From Microbacterium sp. LWO12-1.2 (GTDB lineage Bacteria > Actinomycetota > Actinomycetes > Actinomycetales > Microbacteriaceae), in the NCBI RefSeq assembly GCF_040675875.1, contig NZ_JBEGII010000001.1:1302001-1366000 (forward strand): 64,000 nt of DNA. The letters are read 5' to 3'. The notes beneath the pieces were generated by a model. It saw only the letters and a program-made list of their open reading frames with translations. It made no database searches and was not told where the DNA came from. The first letter of the stretch is position 1; every line of letters begins with the position of its first letter. The position numbers and the translations under genes are program-made. Of the stretch, positions 44,803-54,013 are shown one piece after another.

Positions 44803-46181
44803 GCAGCTCCCCTCGATCCTTCACTCTCGACGTCTCGCCTGCGGTCGGGCCCCTGTGGGAGCGCCGCGCCCTCAGCGTGAGCGGCGCCTCTCCCGGGTCT
44901 CTGGTCACCGTGCGTGCCGTCACACGGCGCGACGGCGGCGAGTGGGCTGCCCAGGCGACCTTCCTCGCGGATGCCGAGGGACGCGTAGATGCCGCCACCG
45001 AGGCACCCGTCTCCGGCGACTACCGCGTCGCCGACGCGATGGGGCTGTTCTGGTCGCAGAGGCGAGAACCCGGCACGACCGGCTCCGCGGAGCCGTCGAG
45101 AGTCGACACTCCCGTCGTCACCACCGTCACCGCATGGAATGAGCCAGGAACCGGCCACCTCGATGTCGCCGGCGAAGGCGCACGCGCGTCTCGCGACACG
45201 GTCGAGGTCGTGCAATGGCTCCGCGGCGAGGGAGTCTCTCGCACGGAGATCCGCGACGACGGACTCGTCGGAACCCTCTTCCGCCCCGCGCTGCCCGGCC
45301 CGTTGCCCACCGTCATCGTGCTGAACGGCTCGGGTGGCGGCATCAACGAGGCTCGCGCCGCACAGTATGCGTCTCGCGGCATACAGGCGCTGGCGCTCGG
45401 ATACTTCCGCGCACCGGGGCTGTCGGACCACATCTCCCGCACTCCGCTCGAGTACTTCGAACGCGCGTTGATCTACGTCGCAACCGAGCTCGACCCCGCG
45501 GGCGGGCGCGCAATCGTGAGCGGGCAGTCGCGCGGCGGCGAGCTGTCGCTGCTGCTCGCCGCGACCTACCCCGAGCTGGTGCTCGCGAGTGTGCCGTTCG
45601 TACCTGGCGCATTCGTCTTCGGCGCTCAGGGCGCGGCTGATCCCGCCGAGGGCTGGAGCGGACCGACCTGGACCCGTGCGGGCGAACCCCTGGAGCACCT
45701 CTGGCACGACAACTCCGGAGTGACCTGGCAGCCGTGGAACGACGAGCCACCGCCCACGCGTCATCGCGATGTCTACGTCGACGGTCTGCATGATCGCGAG
45801 CTGGCGCGCGCGTCGCGCATCCCGATCGAGAACTTCACCGGGCCGGTGCTCTGCATCTCCGGACTCGACGATCGTGCCTGGCCGTCCAGCATGGCGTCCC
45901 GCCTCGTCATCGACACGCTGGCGCGGCACGGCCACGCTGCGGAGCGCCTCCACCTCGACTACGAAGACGCCGGCCACGGCATCGCGCTCCCCCACCTGCC
46001 CAGCACCGACATCGAGCGCACGCATCCGGTCTCCGGTGTGCGCTACTCGAACGGTGGCACTCCGAGGGGCATCGCCGCCGCCAGCGCCGACTCGTTCGAG
46101 CAGGTCTGCGCTTTCATCCACCGCTCGGCCGCCCAGGCATCCGCCGTCGGCCGCACTACACCGAGAAACGAAGGACGGTAG
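44799..46181 (+). CDS. BAAT/acyl-CoA thioesterase family hydrolase
   Basis: The 460-residue protein has an N-terminal beta-rich Thio_hydro/BAAT_N-like domain (about 1-125) and a C-terminal alpha/beta-hydrolase (BAAT_C) domain. The latter has VLNGSGGGINE, nucleophile elbow SGQSRGGELS, an acid in SGLDDRAW and histidine in YEDAGHGIA. The nucleophile is Ser rather than the Cys of bile-acid conjugating enzymes, so thioesterase or esterase activity is more likely. It is coupled to the Ldh_2 gene by overlap, and the DUF1684 gene follows 2 nt later. Confidence 0.85.
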   Translation: MSSSPRSFTLDVSPAVGPLWERRALSVSGASPGSLVTVRAVTRRDGGEWAAQATFLADAEGRVDAATEAPVSGDYRVADAMGLFWSQRREPGTTGSAEPSRVDTPVVTTVTAWNEPGTGHLDVAGEGARASRDTVEVVQWLRGEGVSRTEIRDDGLVGTLFRPALPGPLPTVIVLNGSGGGINEARAAQYASRGIQALALGYFRAPGLSDHISRTPLEYFERALIYVATELDPAGGRAIVSGQSRGGELSLLLAATYPELVLASVPFVPGAFVFGAQGAADPAEGWSGPTWTRAGEPLEHLWHDNSGVTWQPWNDEPPPTRHRDVYVDGLHDRELARASRIPIENFTGPVLCISGLDDRAWPSSMASRLVIDTLARHGHAAERLHLDYEDAGHGIALPHLPSTDIERTHPVSGVRYSNGGTPRGIAAASADSFEQVCAFIHRSAAQASAVGRTTPRNEGR

Positions 46182-46183
46182 TC

Positions 46184-47059
46184 ATGCCCGCGAAGGAGCA
46201 CCTCGAAGGCCAGTGGCGGGAGTGGCGTCACGCCAGGGTCGCGGAACTCACACGCCCCTACGGGTGGACCGCGCTCGTCGCCCAGCACTGGCTCCGCGAC
46301 GGCGACACCGGGCTCGAGCTCGAGGGTCTGCCCGGCACGTGGGGCGTGGAGGACGGGAAGGTCCTGTACACACCGCCCACCGAGGGGCCGAACCTCGTCG
46401 TCGACGGGGAATACGCCACGGCGACGGTCGAGGTCGTCCCCGGTCGCAATCAGACCTACGGACACGGGAGCAGCGTGCCCGTCTACTTCGGGCTGAGCGA
46501 GGTCGAGACGATCCCCCGCACGACCGATGACGGCGACCGTATCTTCGCCGTCCGCGTGCGCGACCCCCGCGAGTCCGCCCGCAAGGACTTCTCGGGTCTC
46601 ACCGCGTACGAGTACGACCCGTCCTGGCGCATCCCCGCGCGCTTCACCCCGGCCGTCCGCGAGGACGTGGAGCAGGTCACGGTCGAGACCGGCGTGCGCG
46701 AGACGACCGCGCGCATCGGGACGCTCGCCTTCGAGCACGCCGGGCGCACGTACGAGCTCGCACTGATCGGCAAGGACGCGGCCTACGGCGTGCAGCCGGT
46801 GGCGCACATCCGCGACCTCACGAGCGCGAAGACCACCTACGGCGCGGGGCGCGTCGTCGAGCTGCAGTTCAGCGACGAGTCCGGTGAGCGCATCGATCAC
46901 ATCGACTTCAACTACCTGACCGCCCTGCCCTGCGCGTTCACGAACTTCGTGACATGCCCGCTTCCACCGAGCCAGAACCACCTCGACTTCGAGGTGCTCG
47001 CCGGAGAGAAGAAGCCTGACGTCGTGATCGACCGAGTGCTGACCTTCCAGAGCAGCTGA
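46184..47059 (+). CDS. DUF1684 family protein
   Basis: The 291-residue protein matches DUF1684: WREWRHARVAELTRPYGWTA near the start, YEYDPSWRIPARF in the middle and the hallmark LDFNYLTALPCAF-like segment (FNYLTALPCAFTNF) with PLPPSQNHLDFEV at the end. The family has no assigned role. It is the last gene of the ABC operon, 2 nt after the BAAT gene, and is followed by a strong hairpin. Confidence 0.88.
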   Translation: MPAKEHLEGQWREWRHARVAELTRPYGWTALVAQHWLRDGDTGLELEGLPGTWGVEDGKVLYTPPTEGPNLVVDGEYATATVEVVPGRNQTYGHGSSVPVYFGLSEVETIPRTTDDGDRIFAVRVRDPRESARKDFSGLTAYEYDPSWRIPARFTPAVREDVEQVTVETGVRETTARIGTLAFEHAGRTYELALIGKDAAYGVQPVAHIRDLTSAKTTYGAGRVVELQFSDESGERIDHIDFNYLTALPCAFTNFVTCPLPPSQNHLDFEVLAGEKKPDVVIDRVLTFQSS

Positions 47060-47068
47060 GTCGGCCGG

Positions 47069-47099
47069 GGACTGCGCCGTACGACTCGCGGCGCCGTCC
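47069..47099 (+). terminator. Hairpin after the DUF1684 gene
   Basis: GGAC and GCGCCG pair with CGGCGC and GTCC (10 bp plus one mismatch) around a 9-nt loop, ten bases after the DUF1684 stop. Probably the end of the ABC operon. Confidence 0.6.
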
Positions 47100-47124
47100 C
47101 AGGCGGCACTGGTACGGTGGGCAG

Positions 47125-47141
47125 GTCGGCAGCTTGCCGAC
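47125..47141 (+). other. Small perfect hairpin upstream of the DUF1611 gene
   Basis: A 7-bp stem, GTCGGCA/TGCCGAC, closes a GCT loop. It lies about 90 bp before the chosen DUF1611 start and could be a second terminator or part of its leader. Confidence 0.4.
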
Positions 47142-47231
47142 GTCAGGGAAGACTTCTTGTCGACCAACGGGCCTCTCGGCCATTTCGTTCTCCGTCGCCT
47201 CCTCTGTGCGAGTGCGAGGAGCGTCCTGCCC

Positions 47232-48386
47232 GTGTCATCCCTACCCCGTTCGATCAACCCTGCCGCCCGCGAGTGGGCTGCGCCGATCGCACTTCCGCTC
47301 GGCACGACGGCCGTCGTCTACTGCGAAGGCCAGTTCGGCGAGCAGGACGGCAAGACCGCCAACGGCCTGGTCCGGCACTCGGAGAAGTACGAGATCCTCA
47401 GCGTCATCGACACGACGCATGCCGGCGCGGATGCCGGGATGCTGCTCGACGGCACCGCTAAGAGCATCCCGATCCTCGACGGGCTCGCATCGGCGATCGC
47501 GCACGCCGGGCACGTCCCCGACTACCTGATCTGCGGTGTCGCCCCCGCCGACGGAATGCTCTCCGAGGATCAGCGCACGGTGCTGCTCGATGGCATCTCG
47601 CGAGGGATGCACATCATCAACGGCCTCCACGAGTTCCTGACCGATGATGCGGAGTTCGTCGCGGCGAGCCTTCTCGCCGGTGTCACGATCACCGATGTCC
47701 GTCGCCCCAAGGAGAAGAAGGACCTGCATCTGTTCTCCGGTCGGATCTTCGACGTCACCTGCCCGCGCATCACGGTTCTCGGTACCGACGGCGCGATCGG
47801 CAAGCGCACCACGTCGACTCTGCTCGTCCGTGCGCTCAACGAGCGGGGCATCCATGCCGTGATGGTCGGCACCGGACAGACCACGATCATCCAGGGCGGC
47901 AAGTACGGTGTGGCGCTCGACGCCCTCGTCCCGCAGTTCTGCTCCGGCGAGGTCGAGAACCAGGTCGTCGCCGCTTTCGAGGGCGAGGACCCCGATGTGA
48001 TCATCGTCGAGGGCCAGGGGGCGCTCAGCCACCCCGCGTACATCACGTCCGCTCACATCCTCCGCGGAAGCCAGCCGGCTGGCGTCATCGTGCAGCACGC
48101 ACCCGGCCGCAAGGTGCTCGGAGACTTCCCGATGGTCGACATGCCGACCGTCACGAGCGAGATCGCGCTGATCGAAGCCTTCTCCGACACCCGAGTGATC
48201 GGGGTCACCGTGAACCACGAGAACCTGTCGGCGCAGGAGCTGGCAGACGCGATCGATGAGATCGAGTTGGACACAGGGCTCCCGGCCACAGATCCTCTGA
48301 CGCGGCCGTTGTCCGACCTCGTCGACATGGTGCTTCAGGCGTTCCCGGCGCTCACTCCGCTGCCCGCCACCCGTAGCGCCGCGTGA
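47232..48386 (+). CDS. DUF1611 (DgcN-like) P-loop protein
   Basis: The 384-residue protein has an N-terminal Rossmann-like part (TTAVVYCEGQFGEQDGKTA) and a C-terminal P-loop domain with GTDGAIGKRTT, VEGQGALSHPAY and VTVNHENLS. The family includes DgcN, linked to D-glutamate acetylation, and others of unknown role; the usual partner epimerase gene is not adjacent. The GTG at 47232 with GAGGAG 10 nt upstream was chosen over a TTG at 47157. Its last 35 nt overlap the convergent PemK/MazF-like gene. Confidence 0.82.
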   Translation: MSSLPRSINPAAREWAAPIALPLGTTAVVYCEGQFGEQDGKTANGLVRHSEKYEILSVIDTTHAGADAGMLLDGTAKSIPILDGLASAIAHAGHVPDYLICGVAPADGMLSEDQRTVLLDGISRGMHIINGLHEFLTDDAEFVAASLLAGVTITDVRRPKEKKDLHLFSGRIFDVTCPRITVLGTDGAIGKRTTSTLLVRALNERGIHAVMVGTGQTTIIQGGKYGVALDALVPQFCSGEVENQVVAAFEGEDPDVIIVEGQGALSHPAYITSAHILRGSQPAGVIVQHAPGRKVLGDFPMVDMPTVTSEIALIEAFSDTRVIGVTVNHENLSAQELADAIDEIELDTGLPATDPLTRPLSDLVDMVLQAFPALTPLPATRSAA

Positions 48387-48930
48387 GCGCAGCCCCGACG
48401 CGGTCGTAGCGTCGGCGATCGAGGACCGCGGCCTCGCGCCGGAGTCCTCGATCGTGCACGCTGTACAGCTGTTCGATGTCGACCCACGATTCACGCCCCT
48501 GCGAGTCCCAGGTGCCGGTTCCGATCGAGAGGTAATCCCGCTCGCCGTCGTGCGGCTTACTGGTCATCCGCACCGCGTAGACACGATCAGCGGACTCCCG
48601 GCCGATCACCAGGACGGGCCGGTCTTTGCCGCGACCGTCGTTCTCCTCGTACGGCACCCAGGTCCAGATGATCTCCCCGGCGTCCGGGGCTCCGTCGCGG
48701 TCGGGCGCGTAGTCGATCCGCAGCGATCCGATCCGGTCGGGATCGACGCGGATGGTGGCCTTTCCCGCAGCGCTCCCGGCGTCGGTCCCGGTGCGTGATT
48801 CCTCACGCGGTTCTGTGCGCAGACGCGCAGTCGGGCGCCTCGGAGCTGATGTCCGAGACGCCCGATTCGATCCCAGTGCGTTGCGCAGGATCTCCGCGAG
48901 AGTGGAGAGGATGCCGTTGGAAGAACTCAC
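48352..48930 (-). CDS. PemK/MazF-like protein, no antitoxin beside it
   Basis: The 192-residue protein has a disordered, Arg/Ser-rich N-terminus (about 1-75) and a PemK/MazF-type barrel from about residue 80: AGEIIWTWVPYEE, KDRPVLVIGR and WVDIEQLYSV. Classical MazF toxins are about 110 residues with a preceding antitoxin gene; neither holds here. It may be a housekeeping PemK-like RNA-binding protein. It follows amt by 20 bp on the same strand. Confidence 0.75.
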   Translation of the reverse strand: MSSSNGILSTLAEILRNALGSNRASRTSAPRRPTARLRTEPREESRTGTDAGSAAGKATIRVDPDRIGSLRIDYAPDRDGAPDAGEIIWTWVPYEENDGRGKDRPVLVIGRESADRVYAVRMTSKPHDGERDYLSIGTGTWDSQGRESWVDIEQLYSVHDRGLRREAAVLDRRRYDRVGAALTRRYGWRAAE

Positions 48931-48950
48931 ACGGTCACCCTAACCGCCCC

Positions 48951-50189
48951 TCATGCATCTGCGAGTGCGTATCCCTCTTCACCGTGGACGACCTGGTCGA
49001 CACCGGCGATCTCGTCCTCGTTCGTGATGCGGAAGCCGATCGTCTTCTCGATCGCGAAGCCGATGATGAAGGCGACCACGAAGGAGTAGATCAGCACACC
49101 GAGCGCGGCGATCACCTGGACGGCGAGCTGGCGAGCGTCGCCACCCACGAACAGGCCGGTTTCGGTGGCGAAGAAGCCGAGGTACAGCGTTCCGATCAGA
49201 CCACCGACGAGGTGGATGCCGACCACATCGAGAGAGTCGTCGAAGCCGAGGCGGAACTTCAGCTCCACCGCGAGAGCGCAGACGATACCGGCGACAGCGC
49301 CGAGCAGCAGAGACCAGCCGGGCGTCAGGTTGGCGCAGGCCGGCGTGATGGCGACCAGACCGGCAACCGCACCGGATGCGGCGCCGACCGACGTGGCCTT
49401 GCCGTCCTTGATGCGCTCGATCAGGATCCAGCCGAGGATCGCGGCCGCCGTGGCGCCGAGAGTGTTCAGGCCGATGAGTCCGACGCCGCCCATGTCCTCT
49501 GCGAGCCACTCAGCGCCTGCGTTGAAGCCGAACCAGCCGAACCACAGCAGCGCGGCGCCCAGGAGCGTCAGCGGCACGTTGTGCGGCTTGAGGATGCCCT
49601 TCTGGAAGCCGATGCGCTTGCCGAGGACGAGGGCCAGGGCGAGAGCTGCGGCACCCGCGTTGATGTGGACCGCGGTACCACCGGCGTAGTCGATGACGCC
49701 GATCCCGCTGTCCTCACCGAAGAGCGTGGTGCCGAGGTTCATGATCCAGCCGCCACCCCAGACCCAGGCGGCGACCGGGAAGTAGCCGACCGTGGCGAAG
49801 ACACCGGCGAAGATCAGCCAGCTGCCGAACTTCGCGCGGTCGGCGATGGCACCGGAGATCAGCGCGACGGTGATGATGGCGAAGGTCGCACCGTAGGCGA
49901 CGCCGAGCAGCGCCACGTTGGAGCCTTCACCGGCGGCGAGGTTCGCCAGTCCGAAGTCGGCGAACGGGTTGCCTGCGAAGGCGGTCGGGCTGTCGACGGC
50001 GCTCATCGAGAAGCCGAAGAGAATCCACAGCACGGCGACAAGTCCGATCGAGCCGAAACTCATCATCATCATGCTGACGACGCTCTTCGCCTTGACGAGA
50101 CCGCCGTAGAAGAAGGCGACGCCAGGCGTCATGAGCAGAACCAGCGCTGTCGCGGTGATCGCCCACGAGATGTTGCCGGGAGCATCCAT
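48951..50189 (-). CDS. amt: Ammonium transporter Amt
   Basis: The 412-residue membrane channel conducts ammonium/ammonia. It has about 11 membrane segments, GGLVKAKSV, the histidine pair (one in GGTAVHINAGAAAL and one in DVVGIHLVGGLIG), and the tail EKTIGFRITNEDEIAGVD. No glnK or glnD gene follows; the next gene on the strand is PemK-like. A GlnR-like box lies about 52 bp upstream, which suggests induction at low nitrogen. Confidence 0.96.
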   Translation of the reverse strand: MDAPGNISWAITATALVLLMTPGVAFFYGGLVKAKSVVSMMMMSFGSIGLVAVLWILFGFSMSAVDSPTAFAGNPFADFGLANLAAGEGSNVALLGVAYGATFAIITVALISGAIADRAKFGSWLIFAGVFATVGYFPVAAWVWGGGWIMNLGTTLFGEDSGIGVIDYAGGTAVHINAGAAALALALVLGKRIGFQKGILKPHNVPLTLLGAALLWFGWFGFNAGAEWLAEDMGGVGLIGLNTLGATAAAILGWILIERIKDGKATSVGAASGAVAGLVAITPACANLTPGWSLLLGAVAGIVCALAVELKFRLGFDDSLDVVGIHLVGGLIGTLYLGFFATETGLFVGGDARQLAVQVIAALGVLIYSFVVAFIIGFAIEKTIGFRITNEDEIAGVDQVVHGEEGYALADA

Positions 50190-50240
50190 AGGAAAACCTC
50201 ACATCCGAAGTAATTGAGAGCTTCAGTGTGACCACGCGCG

Positions 50241-50278
50241 GTTTCGTCAATGCGTGAAGTTTGTTTCTTCCCTGTTAC
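50241..50278 (-). promoter_or_regulatory. GlnR-type operator upstream of amt
   Basis: Read on the minus strand: GTAAC, 6 nt, GAAAC, 6 nt, CACGC, 6 nt, GAAAC. This is the a1-n6-b1-n6-a2-n6-b2 layout of actinobacterial GlnR boxes with three sites good and one (CACGC) poor. It lies between the zapE stop and the amt start. Confidence 0.65.
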
Positions 50279-50323
50279 AGCCTGCCCCTGGGTGTGAACA
50301 TCGCGTTACAGGGGCCTTCGCGG

Positions 50324-51361
50324 TTACGCAGAATGCGTGAGGGCGTTCAATCGGGAGATGGCGCGGAGGTACTTCTTGCGGTATCCGCCGGACAGCATCT
50401 CATCGGAGAAAACGGTGTCCAGACCGGCTCCGGTGGCGATCACCGGGATCTGCGCGTCGTACACCCGGTCGACGAAAGCGACCAGCCGCAGAGCCTCGGA
50501 CTGGTCCACCAGCTGGTGGACGCCACGCAGGCCGACCACATCGATTCCGGTCAGCAGACGGATGTATCGAGAGGGGTGCACCTGCGCGAGATGGCGGATC
50601 AGATCGTCGAATGCATCGTCGGAGGCGCGCTTCGCCGCACCGGCCTCCTCGAGCGCCTCACCGTACTGCGCGTCATCGAGCACCACGGCATGGCCGTCGA
50701 GGGCGCGCTGACGGAAGTCGACGCCGTCGATGCGCAGCGTCTGGAAGCTGTCGGACATCGCGTGGATCTCGCGGAGGAAATCCTGCGCGGCGAAGCGTCC
50801 CTCGCCCAGTGCGTTCGGCGGAGTGTTCGAGGTGGCGGCCAGCCGGGTTCCGGTGGGGACGAGCTCTCCGAGGAGCCGCGTCATCACCATGGTGTCACCC
50901 GGATCATCGAGTTCGAACTCGTCGATGCAGAGCAGATCGGCGCCCTTGAGCAGGTCGACGGTGTTCTTGTAGCCGAGCGCGCCCACCAGGGCGGTGTACT
51001 CGATGAACGAGCCGAAGTACTTCCGGCGAGCCGGCATGGCGTGGTATATAGACGCCAGCAGGTGGGTCTTGCCGACGCCGAAACCGCCGTCGAGGTAGAC
51101 GCCCGGCTTCAGCTCGGGCTCCTTCTTGGCCCGGCTGAAGAACCCTCCGCGTTTCACAGGGGCGCCCCGACCGGCGAAGCGCATCAGCGTCTCCTTGGCC
51201 TCCTCCTGAGAGGGGTACGCGGCATCCGCTCGATAGCTCTCGAAGGTCGCGGTGTCGAACTGCGGCGGCGGCACCAGGCTCGCCAACATCTCGGGACCGC
51301 TGACGGTGGGCTGGCGCTCGGTGAGGTGCACGATGCCGGTGCGGCTCGTCGTATCGGTCAT
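50324..51361 (-). CDS. zapE: Cell division protein ZapE (AFG1-like ATPase)
   Basis: The 345-residue P-loop ATPase has Walker [17 protein letters not shown], Walker [23 protein letters not shown] and [20 protein letters not shown], all hallmarks of the AFG1/ZapE family. In E. coli ZapE associates with the division ring; the role in actinobacteria is less clear. The ATG at 51361 was taken; a GTG one codon earlier is possible. It is divergent from sseA. Confidence 0.93.
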   Translation of the reverse strand: MTDTTSRTGIVHLTERQPTVSGPEMLASLVPPPQFDTATFESYRADAAYPSQEEAKETLMRFAGRGAPVKRGGFFSRAKKEPELKPGVYLDGGFGVGKTHLLASIYHAMPARRKYFGSFIEYTALVGALGYKNTVDLLKGADLLCIDEFELDDPGDTMVMTRLLGELVPTGTRLAATSNTPPNALGEGRFAAQDFLREIHAMSDSFQTLRIDGVDFRQRALDGHAVVLDDAQYGEALEEAGAAKRASDDAFDDLIRHLAQVHPSRYIRLLTGIDVVGLRGVHQLVDQSEALRLVAFVDRVYDAQIPVIATGAGLDTVFSDEMLSGGYRKKYLRAISRLNALTHSA

Positions 51362-51506
51362 CACGGTCCTGTATCGGTGCTGGCCTGTGTCGAAGTCTTA
51401 CGAATCCGGCGCAGGGCGCACAGCGGGGATCTATCGTCGTAGGGGACGGGACAACTTTACGCCGTCCGCACAGCCACATCGTCCGCTCACCGCTTTGGAG
51501 ATCCCT

Positions 51507-52400
51507 ATGGCCATCGAGTTCGATTCCTCCTCCCCCAAGTTCGCCGAGTATTCGGAACCGGGACGGCTGGTGACGACCGAGTGGCTTGCGGCTCGCCTGG
51601 ACACTCCTGGGCTGGTGGTCGTCGAGTCCGACGAGGACGTGCTGCTGTACGAGACGGGGCACATCCCCGGCGCGGTGAAAGTCGACTGGCACACCGAGCT
51701 CAACGACCCGGTCGTGCGCGACTACGTCGATGGTGAGGGATTCGCCGAGCTGCTGAGCCGCAAGGGCATCGCGCGCGACGACACGGTCGTGATCTACGGC
51801 GACAAGAACAACTGGTGGGCCGCCTACGCGCTCTGGGTCTTCTCCCTGTTCGGCCACGAAGACGTCCGGCTGCTCGACGGCGGCCGTGACCGCTGGATCT
51901 CGGAGGGTCGCGAGCTGACCCGCGAGGCGACCGTCCGCCCGGCGACCGAGTACCCGATCGTGGAGCGCGACGACTCCGTGATCCGCGCCTACAAAGAGGA
52001 TGTCCTCTCCCACATCGGCAACCCGCTGATCGACGTCCGCTCTCCCGAGGAGTACAGCGGTGAGCGCACGACGGCCCCCGCGTACCCGGAAGAGGGAACG
52101 CTGCGCGCCGGCCACATCCCCACGGCACAGAGCGTGCCGTGGGCGAAGGCTGTGGCGGAAGACGGCGGATTCAAGCCGCGTGCAGAGCTCGATGCGATCT
52201 ACCGCGACGGCGCGGGTCTCGCCGATGGCGACGATGTCGTGGCGTACTGCCGCATCGGTGAGCGCTCCAGCCACACCTGGTTCGTGCTCAAGCACCTGCT
52301 CGGCTTCGAGAACGTGCGCAACTACGACGGCTCGTGGACCGAGTGGGGCAGCGCGGTCCGCGTGCCGATCGTCACCGGCAGCGAGCCCGGTTCCCTCTGA
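51507..52400 (+). CDS. sseA: Thiosulfate/mercaptopyruvate sulfurtransferase (tandem rhodanese)
   Basis: The 297-residue protein has two rhodanese domains. The first (about 20-140) is inactive-type, with [12 protein letters not shown]; the second has the catalytic C248 in [10 protein letters not shown]. It moves sulfane sulfur from thiosulfate or 3-mercaptopyruvate to acceptors. The ATG at 51507 follows TTGGAG. sufE starts 19 nt downstream, so persulfide may be passed between the two products. Confidence 0.94.
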   Translation: MAIEFDSSSPKFAEYSEPGRLVTTEWLAARLDTPGLVVVESDEDVLLYETGHIPGAVKVDWHTELNDPVVRDYVDGEGFAELLSRKGIARDDTVVIYGDKNNWWAAYALWVFSLFGHEDVRLLDGGRDRWISEGRELTREATVRPATEYPIVERDDSVIRAYKEDVLSHIGNPLIDVRSPEEYSGERTTAPAYPEEGTLRAGHIPTAQSVPWAKAVAEDGGFKPRAELDAIYRDGAGLADGDDVVAYCRIGERSSHTWFVLKHLLGFENVRNYDGSWTEWGSAVRVPIVTGSEPGSL

Positions 52401-52418
52401 TCGTGTGAGAATTCAGGG

Positions 52419-52850
52419 ATGAGCACCACCGACGTCCCCGACATCCTCGCCGAGATCCGCGACGGCTTCCTCGAGACACCGGAGGCCGATCGTCTGCTGC
52501 TCCTGCTGGAGTTCGCGGACGAACTTCCTCCGGTGTCCGACGAGGTGGCGAACCATCCGGAGATGTGCGAGCGGGTGGCGGAGTGCCAGTCCCCCGTCTA
52601 CATCTACGTCGAGGTCATCGATGGAGTCGTGACCATGCACGCCACCGCGCCGCCGGAGGCGCCGACCACGCGCGGCTTCGCGAGCATCCTGGTGCAGGGC
52701 ATCACGGGCCTCACCCCCGACGAGGTGCTGGCGATCCCCGACGACTACCCGCAGTCGATCGGACTCACCAAGGCCGTGTCTCCGCTGCGCATCGGCGGCA
52801 TGACCGGCATGCTGATGCGGGCGAAGAAGCAGGTCAGGCAGAAGCGCTGA
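52419..52850 (+). CDS. sufE: SufE family sulfur acceptor
   Basis: The 143-residue protein has the SufE active-site cysteine C56 in RVAECQSPVYI and the conserved GFASILVQGITGLTP and KAVSPLRIGGMTGM. SufE accepts persulfide from a cysteine desulfurase or, as suggested by this pair, from a rhodanese. It follows sseA at 19 nt and overlaps the convergent hydrolase gene by 17 nt. Confidence 0.93.
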   Translation: MSTTDVPDILAEIRDGFLETPEADRLLLLLEFADELPPVSDEVANHPEMCERVAECQSPVYIYVEVIDGVVTMHATAPPEAPTTRGFASILVQGITGLTPDEVLAIPDDYPQSIGLTKAVSPLRIGGMTGMLMRAKKQVRQKR

Positions 52851-53988
52851 ACCCCTGCGCCTGCAGCCACTCGGTGATCGCCGCGTTCCACCCCGTCTGG
52901 TCGTAGTTCCACAGCTTCGTATGACGTGCGACGGTGAATCGCGGCATCGTCACCAGGTCCGGACGCGCGTCATGGAGCGCATGCGAGGCATCGGCGGGAA
53001 CGAAGCCGTCGTCCTCGCTGTGCAGGATGAGGATCGGCACCGAGAGTTCCTGCGCACGGGCGACCATGTCGAGCCGGTCGAACGGGATCGCGTCGTCGGC
53101 GCCGCTCAGCCGGGCCGTGATCGGCATCGACAGCGCCCCCATCGCGAGATCGGGCAACGGCGCGTGCATTCCGGCGGCGTGAGCCTGGAACCGCAGCACG
53201 GTACGCCAGTCCACGACGGGAGAATCGAGGATGAGGCCCACGATCCGATCGCGATTCCCCGAGGAGACCGCAGCCTGCAGGGCCACCGCCCCACCCATCG
53301 ACCACCCCATGAGGATCACACGGTCGGCGCCGTGACGCAGCGCATAGGCGATCGCGGCGTCGACATCGCGCCATTCCGAAGCGCCGAGCGCGTAGGCGCC
53401 ACCCCGGCTGCGAGGTGCTTCACCGTCGTTCCGGTAGGAGACGACGAGGGTGGGCATCCCCGCCGCGTGCAGCACCGGCACCGCGCGAAGGCACTCGGCA
53501 CGCATGGCACCGCGTCCATGCACCTGGATGACCCAGGTCCGGGATTCGCCCGGGAAGAACCAGGCAGGGCATGGTCCCGCCGGTGACCCGATGAGGACGT
53601 TCTGGCTCGGCAGGTGGAGCTCGCTCGGAGACGCGTAGTACCAGCCGCTGAAGCGCGCATCGCGATCGACCTGCGCGCCCGGTTCGATCTGCGTCAGCAG
53701 TTTGCGGCGCACACTGGTGGCATCCGCGCTCAGCACGGCGCCCAGCTTCACGTACCCGTACGTCCCGGAGGTGAACAGACCGTACCGTCCGGGCAGCTCT
53801 GTGTCGAGCGTCCGCCGCAGCTCGATGGTCTGCGCACCGGTGTCGACCGCGATGATCTCGGCATCCGGCGCACGACGCGCCGGAGTGACCACTCGACGGG
53901 CGACCCGGAACACGATGATCGACAGCACACCCCCGAGTGCGAGCAACGCGGGGACAAGGAGTGCAACGGCGTGCCTGAGACTCTTCAT
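52834..53988 (-). CDS. Membrane-anchored alpha/beta hydrolase
   Basis: The 384-residue protein has an N-terminal hydrophobic segment (AVALLVPALLALGGVLSIIVF) that is an anchor or signal. A long beta-rich N-terminal part (about 40-145) comes next, and then an alpha/beta-hydrolase domain with nucleophile elbow LMGWSMGGAVALQ, acid in LHSEDDGFVP and a late HTKLWN histidine. The substrate is unknown; an envelope-facing esterase is likely. It converges on sufE and is divergent from the DUF3000 gene across 25 bp. Confidence 0.87.
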   Translation of the reverse strand: MKSLRHAVALLVPALLALGGVLSIIVFRVARRVVTPARRAPDAEIIAVDTGAQTIELRRTLDTELPGRYGLFTSGTYGYVKLGAVLSADATSVRRKLLTQIEPGAQVDRDARFSGWYYASPSELHLPSQNVLIGSPAGPCPAWFFPGESRTWVIQVHGRGAMRAECLRAVPVLHAAGMPTLVVSYRNDGEAPRSRGGAYALGASEWRDVDAAIAYALRHGADRVILMGWSMGGAVALQAAVSSGNRDRIVGLILDSPVVDWRTVLRFQAHAAGMHAPLPDLAMGALSMPITARLSGADDAIPFDRLDMVARAQELSVPILILHSEDDGFVPADASHALHDARPDLVTMPRFTVARHTKLWNYDQTGWNAAITEWLQAQGFSASA

Positions 53989-54013
53989 CGCCTCCTGACT
54001 CTAGCCTGTTGCC

